This document shows positions 35,342-45,692 of a DNA stretch of 64,000 bases, piece by piece. Position 1 is the first letter of the stretch; each line of letters begins with the position of its first letter. Origin of the DNA: Flavobacterium marginilacus. Lineage in GTDB: Bacteria > Bacteroidota > Bacteroidia > Flavobacteriales > Flavobacteriaceae. The notes beneath the pieces are model-generated. The model ran no database searches. It was not told the origin of the DNA and worked only from the letters and a program-made list of their open reading frames with translations. The stretch lies in NCBI RefSeq assembly GCF_026870155.1, contig NZ_CP113975.1:2232001-2296000 (forward strand). Direction: 5' to 3'. The position numbers and the translations under genes were made by a program.

Positions 35342-36727
35342 TTAAACCATATCCTCGGGTTTCACCCATTTATCAAATTCTTCGGGAGTTACATACCCTA
35401 ACCGTACTGCTTCTTCTTTGAGCGTTGTTCCATTTTTGTGCGCAGTTTGTGCGATTTCTGCCGATTTATAATAACCGATTTTGGTATTCAGAGCTGTGAC
35501 CAGCATCAATGAATTATTGACAAGTTCTTTAATTCGTTTGTAGTTTGGTTCAATACCCTGAGCACAATGAATGTCAAAGGAATAGCAGGCATCACCTAGC
35601 AGTTCAGCAGACTGTAGAAAGTTGGCAGCCATAATCGGTTTAAAAACATTCAGTTCGTATTGCCCCTGCATACCGCCAACGGTAATTGCCATGTCATTTC
35701 CAATCACCTGCGCACAAACCATCGTTAAGGCTTCGCATTGGGTTGGATTAACTTTTCCGGGCATAATCGAAGAGCCGGGTTCATTCTCGGGAATAAGTAT
35801 TTCGCCAATGCCAGATCGCGGTCCTGATGCGAGCATTCTAATATCGTTGGCAATTTTATTCAATGAAACGGCCAATTGTTTGAGAGCACCGTGTGTTTCA
35901 ACAATCGCATCATGAGCCGCCAAAGCTTCAAACTTATTGGAAGCAGTTACAAATGGATGTCCTGTAAACTGCGAAATATATTCTGCTGCTTTTATGTCAT
36001 AACCTTTGGGTGTGTTCAGGCCAGTGCCAACCGCGGTACCGCCTAATGCAATTTCGGATAAATGCTGTAATGTATTTTTGACTGCTTTTAATCCAAAATC
36101 CAGCTGTGCTGCATAACCTGAAATTTCCTGACCTAATGTTAAGGGAGTGGCATCCATTAAGTGCGTACGTCCTATTTTGACCACTGATTTAAATTCGGCA
36201 GCTTTTTTTTGAAGCGTGTTTTTTAGTTTTTCTACATTCGGGATGGTATTTTCTACCACGGTTTTGTAGGCAGCAATATGCATGGCAGTTGGAAAAGTGT
36301 CATTGGATGACTGTGATTTATTGACATCATCATTTGCTTTTATGAAAGGCTCATCGTCAGTAATGCTAAGTTTTTTCAATACTTGAGCACGATTGGCAAT
36401 TACCTCGTTGACATTCATATTGCTTTGCGTACCCGAACCAGTCTGCCAGATTACGAGCGGAAATTCACCAGCAAGTTCACCGGCAAGAATTTCATCACAT
36501 ACCAAAGCAATGTAATCTCTTTTCTCGGCAGTCAGGACTCCTAATTCACAATTGGCGTAGGCGGCTGCTTTTTTGAGATAGGCAAAACCTTTTATAATGG
36601 CTTTTGGCATTGACGCCTCAGCACCAATTTTGAAATTGTTTCGCGAGCGTTCCGTTTGAGCGCCCCAGTATCTGTCTGCCGAGACCTGCACTTCTCCCAT
36701 AGTGTCTTTTTCTATTCTAAAATCCAT
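35342..36727 (-). CDS. fumC: Class II fumarate hydratase
   Basis: This 461-residue enzyme converts fumarate and malate in the TCA cycle and needs no iron-sulfur cluster. Diagnostic sequences are [18 protein letters not shown] (substrate site), [14 protein letters not shown] and the signature loop [15 protein letters not shown] near residue 318, plus the [16 protein letters not shown] segment with the catalytic His. The start at 36727 gives the typical [15 protein letters not shown] beginning. It is monocistronic as far as can be seen. Confidence 0.95.
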   Translation of the reverse strand: MDFRIEKDTMGEVQVSADRYWGAQTERSRNNFKIGAEASMPKAIIKGFAYLKKAAAYANCELGVLTAEKRDYIALVCDEILAGELAGEFPLVIWQTGSGTQSNMNVNEVIANRAQVLKKLSITDDEPFIKANDDVNKSQSSNDTFPTAMHIAAYKTVVENTIPNVEKLKNTLQKKAAEFKSVVKIGRTHLMDATPLTLGQEISGYAAQLDFGLKAVKNTLQHLSEIALGGTAVGTGLNTPKGYDIKAAEYISQFTGHPFVTASNKFEALAAHDAIVETHGALKQLAVSLNKIANDIRMLASGPRSGIGEILIPENEPGSSIMPGKVNPTQCEALTMVCAQVIGNDMAITVGGMQGQYELNVFKPIMAANFLQSAELLGDACYSFDIHCAQGIEPNYKRIKELVNNSLMLVTALNTKIGYYKSAEIAQTAHKNGTTLKEEAVRLGYVTPEEFDKWVKPEDMV

Positions 36728-36797
36728 GATATTTGTTTTGTATATTTGGAATTATAATAAAGTTACTTCTTTTTTATGAAATTAATTTCACACATAA

Positions 36798-36829
36798 AAA
36801 AAATGTATTGAGCAATCAATACATTTTTT
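36798..36829 (-). terminator. Terminator after M16 peptidase gene
   Basis: AAAAAATGTATTG at 36798-36810 pairs perfectly with CAATACATTTTTT at 36817-36829 around AGCAAT. It ends minus-strand transcription about 60 bp after the M16 stop codon. Confidence 0.8.
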
Positions 36830-36886
36830 GTAAAATTAGATATGAGATATCTTTTTATTTTAGAAACTTAGCAGCTGAAAAAAAAA

Positions 36887-39598
36887 TTACTTTTTAACAA
36901 AATCACCAGTATTTACAACTACGAATTTTTTTGGATCAAAATATTTAACTAATGCAGTATTTACTTTTTGCACATCTAAACTTTTAACTTTGTTTTCAAA
37001 ATCCTCATAATCTTTAAATGTTTTTCCTAAATCCAGATTTTCTCGTAGTTCGCGAACTAGAAATTCATCTGTTCCCAGCATAGTCTGTCTGTTTTGCAGC
37101 CATGATTTTAGAGAGCTGTCAAATTCTTCTTTGGTAAAGCCTTTATTTATAGCTTTTTGAATTTCTTCATTTAAAGCAGCTGTTAATTTGTCTTTCATTG
37201 CAGGGTTGTAAAAAGCATAAATTCCCCAATCTGATGTTGGGTCTATAGCATTAGCCTGTAAATAAGAACCTGCACCGTAGCTTAGTCCTTCTGTTTCACG
37301 AAGACGCTGCGGAATTCTGGAAGACAAGAATGAACCTCCTCCAAGCAGTTCATTTGCCATTGAAACAGCAGGATAGTCAGGATTTTTTTCTCCAATATTC
37401 AAGTTGATTTTTCCAAGCAGAACAGCATTGGTTTTATCATTAATCTGAATCGTTTTGTCATTTGATTTTACGTCAAAGTATTGGGTTGGAATTCTTTTGT
37501 AAGCAATTTTTGGATTCCAATTTTCAAAAGCAGCATTCAGGAAATTTTTTATGACAGCTTTGTCGATTCCTCCGACAAAAGTAGAAACACTATTTGCTCC
37601 TCCATAAAAAGTGCTGTAAAAATTTTTGATATCTTCAATTGTGATTTTGTTTAATGCTGCCAGACTTTCTTCTGTTGTCTCGGAGTAATATGGATGAGTT
37701 TTAGGATACAATGAGGTAATCTTTGTAAGTTCTTCATTTGCTACAGCTTGTGGTTCATTTTTATTAGCTTCTAATCCGTTTTTGGTTTCCAGTTTTAGTT
37801 TTTCAAATTCAGCAGTATCAAAAGAAGGATTTTTTAAGATGTCCTGCACCAAGTTCAAAGCATTGCTTAAATTGGCTTTGTCTGTACTAAGCCGAACATA
37901 TAAACCGTCTACAGATCCCCCGAAACTAAGATTGATTTTATACTGGTCGATTTGGTCGTTGATTTCTTTTTTAGTTCTGTTTTTAGTGCCAAGTTTCAGC
38001 ATGCTGGCGGTTAGCCCAGCAATCATCGATTTTTGGCTTAATGATTTTTCATCTCCCATTCTCAGTAATATTCTAGCTTCAATTTTATTTCCTTTGGCAG
38101 GTTTTTCTAATAATGCATATTTCCCTCCAGAGGCTAATTTCCCTTCCTCAGTAGATTTTATAATATTAGCTGCAGATACTTCAAAAGTGGCAGTATTAGC
38201 TTCTAATGCTTTTCCTTTGTATCCTTTAACTAATGCTGGAATATCTTTAGTTTCGGCTACTTTTGTTCTTTCGCTGGCCGCTTCTGGGATAAAACGTCCC
38301 CAGGTTCTGTTACTTTGTAAGTAATATTTTTTGGCAGCATTTTGAAGATCAGCAACTGTTAAAGCTTCAATGTTATCTCTGTCTATAAAAAACAGACGCC
38401 AGTCTCCAGCTCCAATAAATTCAGTCAGTGCAACAGACAAATTGATGGTTTTGTTGTAAGTATTCTCAAATTGCTTCAGCAGTTCATTTTTGGCACGCTT
38501 AAGATCTTCTTCTGTAAAGGTCATTTGAGGAACAGTATTCATTGTCTCCAAAAAAGCTTTCTGTACTGTGTTAATGTCTTTGTCTTTGGCAATTTCACAG
38601 GCAAAATAACTGTATGCAGGATCTTTTAATGTTAAAGTATATCCATAGACATTAGTTGATAATTTGGTTTCTACTAATGCTTTATATAATGCTCCTGAAG
38701 GATTATTTGTTAGTATTGAGATTATAGCATTATTGGCTGCATATTCTTTGTCTGAGTAACTTGGAGTGTGATAAGCCATTCCAATATATTGAATATCTCC
38801 GTTTCTTTTAAGTTCAACAAAACGTTCTCCGTCCTGAGCTGGTTCTACAGTGTAAGTCTGCGGGATTTCGTTTTTTGATTTTGGAATAGGAGCAAAGTAT
38901 TCTTTAATCCAGGAAAGCGTTTTTTTCTCATCAAATTTTCCTCCAATAATAAGTGTAGCATTATTGGGCTGATAATATTTCTGATAAAATACTTTCAATC
39001 GGTTTGCTGGAACCCGCTCGATATCTTCTTTACTTCCAATAGTTGATTTTCCATAATTATGCCATAAATAGGCTGTTGAAAGAATACGTTCGTTCAATAC
39101 GCCTGACGGATCATTTTCTCCTATTTCGAATTCATTGCGGACAACACTGAATTCACTGTCTAAATCCGATTGCAATATCGCAGAAGTGATCATTCTATCG
39201 GACTCCATATCAAGTGCCCATTTTAAATTTTCATCAGTTGCGGGTAAAATTTCATAATAATTAGTGCGGTCATAATAGGTTGTTCCATTGGCTTGAGCAC
39301 CTTTATCTGCAATCGTTTTTTTGATGTCAGTAAACTTAGAAGAACGTTTAAACAGCATATGCTCTAATAAATGTGCCATACCCGATTCTCCATAACCTTC
39401 ATGGCGTGAACCTACACCGTATACGATATTTACAACAACATTTGATTGTGCTGCATCTGGAATTAATAAAATTTTTAACCCGTTTGGCAGGCTGTATTCT
39501 TTGATGCCTTCCACCGAAGTAACAAGTGCTGCTTCCTGTGAATAGCAGTTTGCGGATAAAAATATCAGAAAAGAAATGCTTAGGAGAAGTTTTTTCAT
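36887..39598 (-). CDS. M16 family zinc peptidase (pitrilysin type), secreted
   Basis: This 903-residue protein has a signal peptide (MKKLLLSISFLIFLSANCYSQ) and two M16 halves. The first half has the inverted zinc motif HLLEH at residues 76-80 (GMAHLLEHMLFKRS), with the third ligand Glu likely in VVRNEFEIGEND about 80 residues later. The second half (from about residue 500) lacks HxxEH and resembles the inactive partner domain, ending with the typical RIPQRLRETEGLSYGAG substrate-binding Arg/Tyr segment. It degrades small peptides in the periplasm or outside. One single-gene unit with its own terminator. Confidence 0.92.
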   Translation of the reverse strand: MKKLLLSISFLIFLSANCYSQEAALVTSVEGIKEYSLPNGLKILLIPDAAQSNVVVNIVYGVGSRHEGYGESGMAHLLEHMLFKRSSKFTDIKKTIADKGAQANGTTYYDRTNYYEILPATDENLKWALDMESDRMITSAILQSDLDSEFSVVRNEFEIGENDPSGVLNERILSTAYLWHNYGKSTIGSKEDIERVPANRLKVFYQKYYQPNNATLIIGGKFDEKKTLSWIKEYFAPIPKSKNEIPQTYTVEPAQDGERFVELKRNGDIQYIGMAYHTPSYSDKEYAANNAIISILTNNPSGALYKALVETKLSTNVYGYTLTLKDPAYSYFACEIAKDKDINTVQKAFLETMNTVPQMTFTEEDLKRAKNELLKQFENTYNKTINLSVALTEFIGAGDWRLFFIDRDNIEALTVADLQNAAKKYYLQSNRTWGRFIPEAASERTKVAETKDIPALVKGYKGKALEANTATFEVSAANIIKSTEEGKLASGGKYALLEKPAKGNKIEARILLRMGDEKSLSQKSMIAGLTASMLKLGTKNRTKKEINDQIDQYKINLSFGGSVDGLYVRLSTDKANLSNALNLVQDILKNPSFDTAEFEKLKLETKNGLEANKNEPQAVANEELTKITSLYPKTHPYYSETTEESLAALNKITIEDIKNFYSTFYGGANSVSTFVGGIDKAVIKNFLNAAFENWNPKIAYKRIPTQYFDVKSNDKTIQINDKTNAVLLGKINLNIGEKNPDYPAVSMANELLGGGSFLSSRIPQRLRETEGLSYGAGSYLQANAIDPTSDWGIYAFYNPAMKDKLTAALNEEIQKAINKGFTKEEFDSSLKSWLQNRQTMLGTDEFLVRELRENLDLGKTFKDYEDFENKVKSLDVQKVNTALVKYFDPKKFVVVNTGDFVKK

Positions 39599-39792
39599 TT
39601 TTTTAGTAATTGTTTGTAAGTTTATAAGGTGTAAATATACTTTTTTTGAAAGAATAATCTTTTATTGAAAAGTGTTAAAGTAAGTGATTATTTTTCCTGT
39701 ATTTTACTTTAGATTTTTTATAAATTTATAAAATGTTTCTCGTTAAAATGTTTTTTTTGTTTTATTAATTTGATTTTCAATTATTACTGAAT

Positions 39793-42438
39793 ATGGAAGA
39801 TAAAAAAAAGGTTATTGCATTGGCAAAAAATTATTTGAGAGGTGAAGATATTTCTAATGATGTCCGCTTCGAAGATTTGTACCAAAATCTAGTTCAATTT
39901 GAACAGTATGGCTATGCTGCTGAAATACTGCTGAAAAAAATCGCTGACAACGAAGATCAAGGTGCTGAAGTAAAGTTATCGCAATATCAGGATTTAGCCG
40001 AAAATATATATAAGGACAGTACATTGTCTTCCTATTTTAAATTTGATAAAGCAATAAATACGCTGAAATCATTTTGTGATTTAGAAAAGACAAAAAATTC
40101 GAGAACGCTTGGTATAGCAGGTGCCGTATATAGAAGTAAATGGAAATTTGATCACCAGTTTCATAATTTACTACAGTCAAGAGCCTATTACAAAAAGGGA
40201 TATCTGATTTGGAAAAATAAACAGCATAAATCTATTTTAACCGAAACAGAGTGCATTAATACTGCTGTGAATTATGCCAATCTCAATGAGTTAATTGTGA
40301 TTGAAAACTTAGAAGGGCTTTCAGAAACTTGTGAAATTACCGCAGAAACACTTGTGCGGTTTGAAACTGCCCAAAAGACAAGAAAAGAAATTGTTGACGA
40401 ATATCTGATCGATACAGATGAAGTGATTTTTAAAGACGGAATACAGGATAAAGAAAAATTATATGAGGCACTGGCTGAAGCCTTTTTTGGACTCAGAATG
40501 TATAATAAAGCACTTTATTTCATAAAACTATATACTAAGGATAAGAAAGAGAATTGGGAGATTAAATCCTTTAGCAAGCAGATTTATAATTTAGCTAATT
40601 ATCAGAATGCAGAGAAATATCAAAAATCTACGAATAAGGATCCTTTTCAAAAAAGTGAAATTATAGAGGAAGGACAAAACAGCTGCCTGACTGCGTTAAA
40701 TCTTCAGGCAGATAAAAACGGTGATGAAAATAGCGTAAAACAAAAACCGCAGAATAAAGTAGGGATTGGGCTTTCGGGCGGCGGATTTAGGGCTTCATTA
40801 TTTCATATTGGTGTTTTGGCCGCATTGGCCGAAAAGGATAAACTGAAAGATGTTGAAGTAATTTCCTGTGTCTCTGGAGGTTCGATAATTGGTGCTTTTT
40901 ATTATTTGAAAATCAAGCAGCTGTTTGAAAGTAAGCGGGATGAAGAAATCGCTCAGGAAGATTATATCCAAATTGTGAAAGAAATAGAAAAAGAGTTTTT
41001 AGACGCAGTCCAAAAGAATATACGAATGCGCCTGCTGACCAATTTTTTCAAAAATGTAAAGATGTGGAAAGGGGATTCTTATTCCCGCTCCAACAGGCTG
41101 GCCGAATTGTACGAGGAGTATTTTTATAATCCGCTGTTACCCAAAAACAAGCGGAAGGACAGTGAATTTATTAATATGAGTGATTTATTTATTAATCCTT
41201 TTGGAAACGAATCATTTAAACTGAATGATGATAATTGGAAAAGAATGAATAAAGTGCCTCAATTAATTTTAAATGCTACTGCTGTTAATACAGGACATAA
41301 CTGGCAGTTTACGGCTTCCTGGATGGGAGAACCGCCTACTTATATTTCGGATGAATTTGATGTGAAACCCCGCTTGAGACGAATGTATTATGAAAATGCG
41401 CCCGAGGACTACCAAAAATTCAGGCTGGGGTATGCAGTAGCTGCTTCCTCCTGTGTGCCTGTTCTGTTTCAGCCTTTGGTACTGAAAGGGCTGTATAAAA
41501 ATTTTGATTTGGAATTGATTGACGGAGGCGTTCATGATAATCAGGGGATTGCATCAATATTAGAACAGGAATGTAATGAAATTATAGTAAGCGATGCCAG
41601 TGCTCAAATGCCGGATAATGCAATACATACAGGTAATGCAATGTCCCTTTTTTTTAGGGTAGATACTATTTTACAGGAACGCCTGCGCGAGATTCAATTA
41701 TTGGATTTAAAATCCCGAAAGTATACATCAATTGTTGCCAGACTTTCTATTGTTCATTTAAAAAATGGATTGGAACAGCTTCCTGTGAGCTGGATTGACT
41801 GCACCGATGTAAATCGAAGCATTTTGTATGATAAAGAAATTGAAGACGAAAATGCACTCCTGAAATATGGTATAATGAAGAAGATACAAAAAGGTCTCAG
41901 CGAAGTAAGAACCGATCTGGATTCTTTTAATGATCTTGAAGCATATGCTTTAATGTACAGCGGGTACAAACAAATGACGCATGAAAGCTGTTCGGAAAAT
42001 GTGAAAAAAGCAGATTGGAGCTTTTTGAGAATAACTGAAAGCTGTACACTTCCCGCCAAAGAAAAACAGCTGGCTGCGCAGCTGAAAGTGAGCGGTTATG
42101 TACCCTTTAAGATTATCAGAAGGTCAAAAGCCTTAAGTTATACGGTATTGGGTATTGGCGGATTGATGGTACTTGGGCTGCTAATATATTTAGTTGGCAA
42201 TTGGGATAATCCAAGTCCGCTCTTGACGATATCAATTTCCTATGATCTTATCGGTTTGGCATTGATTGTGTTTTTGGTGAGTTTTTTATCCAAATTTTTG
42301 TCACAGATAATCAATATTGAAAGTGTCCTTAAGAAAAAAGCTTTTTTGTTTTTACTGATAACCATCGGGTGGATTTTTTCACTGCTGTATATAGCAATTA
42401 TCAATCCATGTTATAATAGATTAGGAAAAGTAAAGTAA
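39793..42438 (+). CDS. Patatin-like phospholipase with N-terminal TPR/TRAFs-binding-like region and C-terminal membrane helices
   Basis: This 881-residue protein has three parts. Residues 1-270 are helical and resemble the TPR-rich DUF4071/TRAFs-binding type (SRTLGIAGAVYRSKWKFD). Residues 322-700 form a patatin domain: oxyanion GGG at 329-331 (GIGLSGGGFRASLFH), nucleophile Ser361 in SCVSGGSIIG, and catalytic Asp577 in LIDGGVHDNQG. The C-terminus has three hydrophobic helices (about 785-880). It would hydrolyse membrane lipids at the membrane. The next gene starts with no gap at all, so the pair is co-expressed. The role is unknown; patatin effectors occur in defence systems, but no other defence gene is next to it. 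Confidence 0.85.
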   Translation: MEDKKKVIALAKNYLRGEDISNDVRFEDLYQNLVQFEQYGYAAEILLKKIADNEDQGAEVKLSQYQDLAENIYKDSTLSSYFKFDKAINTLKSFCDLEKTKNSRTLGIAGAVYRSKWKFDHQFHNLLQSRAYYKKGYLIWKNKQHKSILTETECINTAVNYANLNELIVIENLEGLSETCEITAETLVRFETAQKTRKEIVDEYLIDTDEVIFKDGIQDKEKLYEALAEAFFGLRMYNKALYFIKLYTKDKKENWEIKSFSKQIYNLANYQNAEKYQKSTNKDPFQKSEIIEEGQNSCLTALNLQADKNGDENSVKQKPQNKVGIGLSGGGFRASLFHIGVLAALAEKDKLKDVEVISCVSGGSIIGAFYYLKIKQLFESKRDEEIAQEDYIQIVKEIEKEFLDAVQKNIRMRLLTNFFKNVKMWKGDSYSRSNRLAELYEEYFYNPLLPKNKRKDSEFINMSDLFINPFGNESFKLNDDNWKRMNKVPQLILNATAVNTGHNWQFTASWMGEPPTYISDEFDVKPRLRRMYYENAPEDYQKFRLGYAVAASSCVPVLFQPLVLKGLYKNFDLELIDGGVHDNQGIASILEQECNEIIVSDASAQMPDNAIHTGNAMSLFFRVDTILQERLREIQLLDLKSRKYTSIVARLSIVHLKNGLEQLPVSWIDCTDVNRSILYDKEIEDENALLKYGIMKKIQKGLSEVRTDLDSFNDLEAYALMYSGYKQMTHESCSENVKKADWSFLRITESCTLPAKEKQLAAQLKVSGYVPFKIIRRSKALSYTVLGIGGLMVLGLLIYLVGNWDNPSPLLTISISYDLIGLALIVFLVSFLSKFLSQIINIESVLKKKAFLFLLITIGWIFSLLYIAIINPCYNRLGKVK

Positions 42439-43134
42439 ATGAAAAAATTAGGTCTCATAGGCGGTATCAGCTGGGTTTCAACAGCAGATTATTATAAGTT
42501 TATAAATGAAGGAATCAACAAAGAGCTAGGCGGTGTGAATTTTGCCGAGTGTATTATTTATTCTTTTAATTATGATGACATTAAAAGAAATAATGAAAAC
42601 AACGACTGGGAATCAACATTCAATATGCTGTCTAAAGCCTGCCAAAATTTGAAAAACTGCGGTGCAGAAGCCATTATTCTTTGTGCCAATACGATGCATC
42701 TTATCGCTGACCAGATTCAGGAAAGTATCGATTTACCATTGATTCACATTGCTGTGGAGACCGCAAAGGAAGTCCAGAAAAGAGGTGTCAAAAAAGTGGG
42801 TCTTCTTGGAACAAAATTTACGATGGAATTGGATTTTTTTAAAGACAAATTAACAGCTTTAGATATTGAAGTAATAATCCCTGATGCTGACGACAGGGAT
42901 TTTATACACGATACTATTTTTGATGAATTGGGAAAAGGACTGTTTCTAGAAACTACTTCGGCACGCTATCTCTCTATTATAGAAAAACTTATCGATAATG
43001 GAGTTGAAGGAATTATTCTGGGCTGTACCGAAATTCCTTTGTTGGTGAAGCAGGAAATGGTAAAAGTTCCTGTGTTTGATACTGCTTTGATTCATTCTAA
43101 CGCAGCAGTTGCATTTGCTTTAGGTAAAATATAA
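42439..43134 (+). CDS. Aspartate/glutamate racemase family protein
   Basis: This 231-residue enzyme starts MKKLGLIGGISWVSTADYY and has the two catalytic cysteines of the cofactor-free racemase family: Cys in ILCANTMHLI (about residue 78) and Cys in LGCTEIPLL (about residue 195). It probably racemises aspartate or a related amino acid. Its ATG follows the patatin stop codon directly (TAA then ATG), which strongly suggests translational coupling. The link between a lipase and a racemase is unexplained. The family length is typical. Confidence 0.88.
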   Translation: MKKLGLIGGISWVSTADYYKFINEGINKELGGVNFAECIIYSFNYDDIKRNNENNDWESTFNMLSKACQNLKNCGAEAIILCANTMHLIADQIQESIDLPLIHIAVETAKEVQKRGVKKVGLLGTKFTMELDFFKDKLTALDIEVIIPDADDRDFIHDTIFDELGKGLFLETTSARYLSIIEKLIDNGVEGIILGCTEIPLLVKQEMVKVPVFDTALIHSNAAVAFALGKI

Positions 43135-43191
43135 AATTTGATGAAGTATTACGAAGCTAAATGCACGGCATTCGCTTTTAAAAGTTTCTGA

Positions 43192-43316
43192 CACGAATTA
43201 CACTAATTTGCACGAATTAAGATTGCTTAATTACACAAAATATTCAAAACTGTAAAAATTTGTAAAATTTGGCTTCAATTTTGATAAGAATTTAGTGTTA
43301 ATTGGTGAAATTCGTG
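43192..43316. repeat. Inverted repeat in intergenic region
   Basis: CACGAATTACACTAATT at 43192-43208 pairs with AATTGGTGAAATTCGTG at 43300-43316 with two mismatches, and a second CACGAATTA lies at 43211. The arms bound about 90 bp of A/T-rich DNA with no gene. It resembles small non-coding interspersed repeats. Confidence 0.6.
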
Positions 43317-43349
43317 TTTATCTTTTTTTTAAAATGCGAATGAGGTGAG

Positions 43350-44471
43350 CTAAATACGTTTTAATCCTTCGATTAATAAATCAATATCTTCTTTGGTATT
43401 AAAATGGCTGAAAGAAATTCGGATATTTGGTTTTTTTAATTCATCAGGGGAAAGCATTTCTGCCAATACGTGTGAAGGCCTGATACTTCCTGACTGACAT
43501 GCACTGCCTCGAGAAACCGCAATTCCTTTCATATCCAGATGAAATAAAATCATCGAAGTTTTGCTTTCGTCCATTGGCAGAGTGACATTGAGCAGATTGT
43601 AAAAAGTATTCTCTCCATTGATTTTAAAATCAGGGAAATTTGCTTTTAATTTTTCAACAGTATATTCTTTCAATGAATCAATATAAAGGCTTTCGGTTTC
43701 TAGGTTTTCATATGAAAGTTCTAAGGCTTTTGCCATTCCTGCAATCTGATGAACAGCTTCTGTTCCTGCGCGCTGTCCTTTTTCCTGCTCACCGCCAAAA
43801 AACAACGGCTGCAGTCCCGAATTTTTTCGGACAAAAGCAAAACCAGCACCTTTTGGACCGTGAAATTTATGGGCACTGGCCACTATAAAATCGATAGGTG
43901 TATGCTGTAAATCAATTTTAGCTTTTCCGATGGACTGCACTGTATCTGAATGAAATAAAGCTTTATGCTCCTGGCAGATCTGGCTTACTCTGTCAAGGTC
44001 TAAAACAGTTCCGGTTTCATTATTAACATGCATCAGCGATACCAAAGTCTTTTTTTCTTCGGATAATAATTCGGCTAAATGTGTCAAATCTAACTCTCCA
44101 TTTGGTTTCACATTTACATAATCCACCTGAATGCCGTATTCATCTTGAAGTGCCATTGCTGTATGAAGCACAGCGTGATGTTCTATTTTACTGGTAATGA
44201 TACGCTCAATTTTTAAATTTTTTACTGCTGACCGTAAAATCCAATTGTCAGCTTCTGTACCGCAGGAAGTGAAAATGATTTCAGATGCTGCAGCATTTAG
44301 CTGTCTGGCAATTGATTTTCGGGAGAGTTCAAGTATACTTTTGGCATTGCGTCCCTGACTATGAGTAGAAGATGGATTTCCATAATCTTCGGTCAGTATT
44401 TTGGTCATCTCCAGAATTACTTCGGGACGAAGTGCTGTTGTAGAGGCGTTATCAAGATATGCTTTTTTCAT
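43350..44471 (-). CDS. Cysteine desulfurase
   Basis: Starting at the ATG at 44469-44471 (MKKAYLDNASTTALRPEV), this 373-residue PLP enzyme carries the PLP lysine Lys202 in VASAHKFHGPKGAGF, the loop cysteine Cys325 in RGSACQSGSIRPSH, and the His-bearing SKIEHHAVLH segment. It removes sulfur from cysteine for iron-sulfur clusters or thio-modification of tRNA. The loop resembles group II-type NifS/IscS. An upstream start at 44525 would overlap the neighbouring gene by about 50 bp, so the shorter start is better. It lies directly after the RarD-like permease stop (1 bp). Confidence 0.9.
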   Translation of the reverse strand: MKKAYLDNASTTALRPEVILEMTKILTEDYGNPSSTHSQGRNAKSILELSRKSIARQLNAAASEIIFTSCGTEADNWILRSAVKNLKIERIITSKIEHHAVLHTAMALQDEYGIQVDYVNVKPNGELDLTHLAELLSEEKKTLVSLMHVNNETGTVLDLDRVSQICQEHKALFHSDTVQSIGKAKIDLQHTPIDFIVASAHKFHGPKGAGFAFVRKNSGLQPLFFGGEQEKGQRAGTEAVHQIAGMAKALELSYENLETESLYIDSLKEYTVEKLKANFPDFKINGENTFYNLLNVTLPMDESKTSMILFHLDMKGIAVSRGSACQSGSIRPSHVLAEMLSPDELKKPNIRISFSHFNTKEDIDLLIEGLKRI

Positions 44472-44472
44472 A

Positions 44473-45396
44473 CTATACAGATTTTGAATCCGGAACAATT
44501 GTTTTGGATTTATTTTTTTTGCCAAATAACACTTTCTTATTGAAAATAATAATGGAGATTAAAATAAGGGAATACGAAAGCATTTGAAGCAGACTTACAT
44601 CTTCTTTGAAATAAAAAACAGCCAAGGAGAAATTGATTATCGGATTGATATACATTAGGATTCCTACTGTGGATGAATCAAGTCCTTTTAATGCATACAG
44701 GTTTAAGAAAAGCGGAATAATTGTAAAAAGCACAACGATACAGAATAAACAAGTATAAAATAATGGTTCTGTTGGGATTGCTCCGCTGTAACTTGGATAA
44801 AATGGCAGAATAAGTAAAGCAATAAAAAGCAGCTGAATATTCAAAATCAGAAACTTATCTATTTCACAGTTCTTACGCTGGCTAACCAGATATAACGCAT
44901 AAGTAGAAGCTACTACAAGGCTGTAAAGAATATCCTGAAAATGATTTAGGGACAATAAAACACAGCTTATTGTACTAATGCAGACCGCTGTCCATTTCCA
45001 TTTATTTAATTTTTCCCGAAGAAGAAAAAAGGCAAAAACGGTGGTTAATATAGGGCAGATCAAGTAGGCCAATGATCCTGCTTTCACATTTACATGATTA
45101 ATTACATATATAAAAATCAGCCAGTTGGAAGCTAAAATTAAACTGCCGGTCAAGGTTAATATGATAATTTTCTGTTTTGTTTTTTTAGTCATTATCTTAA
45201 AATCATCCCAGTTTTTTTTGATGTTTTTTCGTCGAAAAATGAGATTTATGGCTGTCAGAATAAATACGCTGAAAAACACACGATAGAACATTATATCGAG
45301 TGAAGGATAACTGGAAATTGGTTTTAATGCCAGACTGAAAAAACCCCAGAGAAAAAAAGCTGAAAAAGCCGCAAAGTAGTAATTGTATTTTTTCAT
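44473..45396 (-). CDS. rarD: EamA/RarD family transporter
   Basis: This 307-residue membrane protein starts MKKYNYYFAAFSAFFLWGFF at ATG 45394-45396. It has ten hydrophobic helices in two EamA repeats; the FLWGFFSLALKPISSYPSLDIMFYRVFFS start resembles RarD, a drug/metabolite exporter of the DMT superfamily. The longer frame to 45450 begins with a low-complexity stretch and is less likely. The substrate is unknown. The gene is followed directly by the cysteine desulfurase gene, so the two may share a transcript without a shared function. Confidence 0.85.
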   Translation of the reverse strand: MKKYNYYFAAFSAFFLWGFFSLALKPISSYPSLDIMFYRVFFSVFILTAINLIFRRKNIKKNWDDFKIMTKKTKQKIIILTLTGSLILASNWLIFIYVINHVNVKAGSLAYLICPILTTVFAFFLLREKLNKWKWTAVCISTISCVLLSLNHFQDILYSLVVASTYALYLVSQRKNCEIDKFLILNIQLLFIALLILPFYPSYSGAIPTEPLFYTCLFCIVVLFTIIPLFLNLYALKGLDSSTVGILMYINPIINFSLAVFYFKEDVSLLQMLSYSLILISIIIFNKKVLFGKKNKSKTIVPDSKSV

Positions 45397-45667
45397 CGAA
45401 AAGTAGAATTCGGTACAAAGATAAGGATTTATGCATTTTCTGAGCACCAAAATTGAGAGACTAAGATACGCACTGAAGCTAAGAAAATTTAATTACTGGT
45501 TAAGAAAAACGGAATTAATAACGGGATTGAAAAATGTCTGCAGTTAATTTGTTCTAAATGTTAATATCCAATAAAATTTACTTTCAAAAGGTCTGACATC
45601 TTAGAGATACTTTTGTTAAAATATGCGTTTTAGATCTATAACTGTTTTTGGAACAAATTAAATGTCA

Positions 45668-45675
45668 TATTTTTG
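45668..45675 (+). promoter_or_regulatory. Possible -7 element for lipoprotein gene
   Basis: TATTTTTG at 45668-45675 fits TAnnTTTG, with TTTG at 45647-45650 as a -33 candidate 17 bp upstream. The leader before ATG 45693 would be very short, so this is tentative. Confidence 0.35.
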
Positions 45676-45692
45676 TTCTAAATAAAAGAAGA

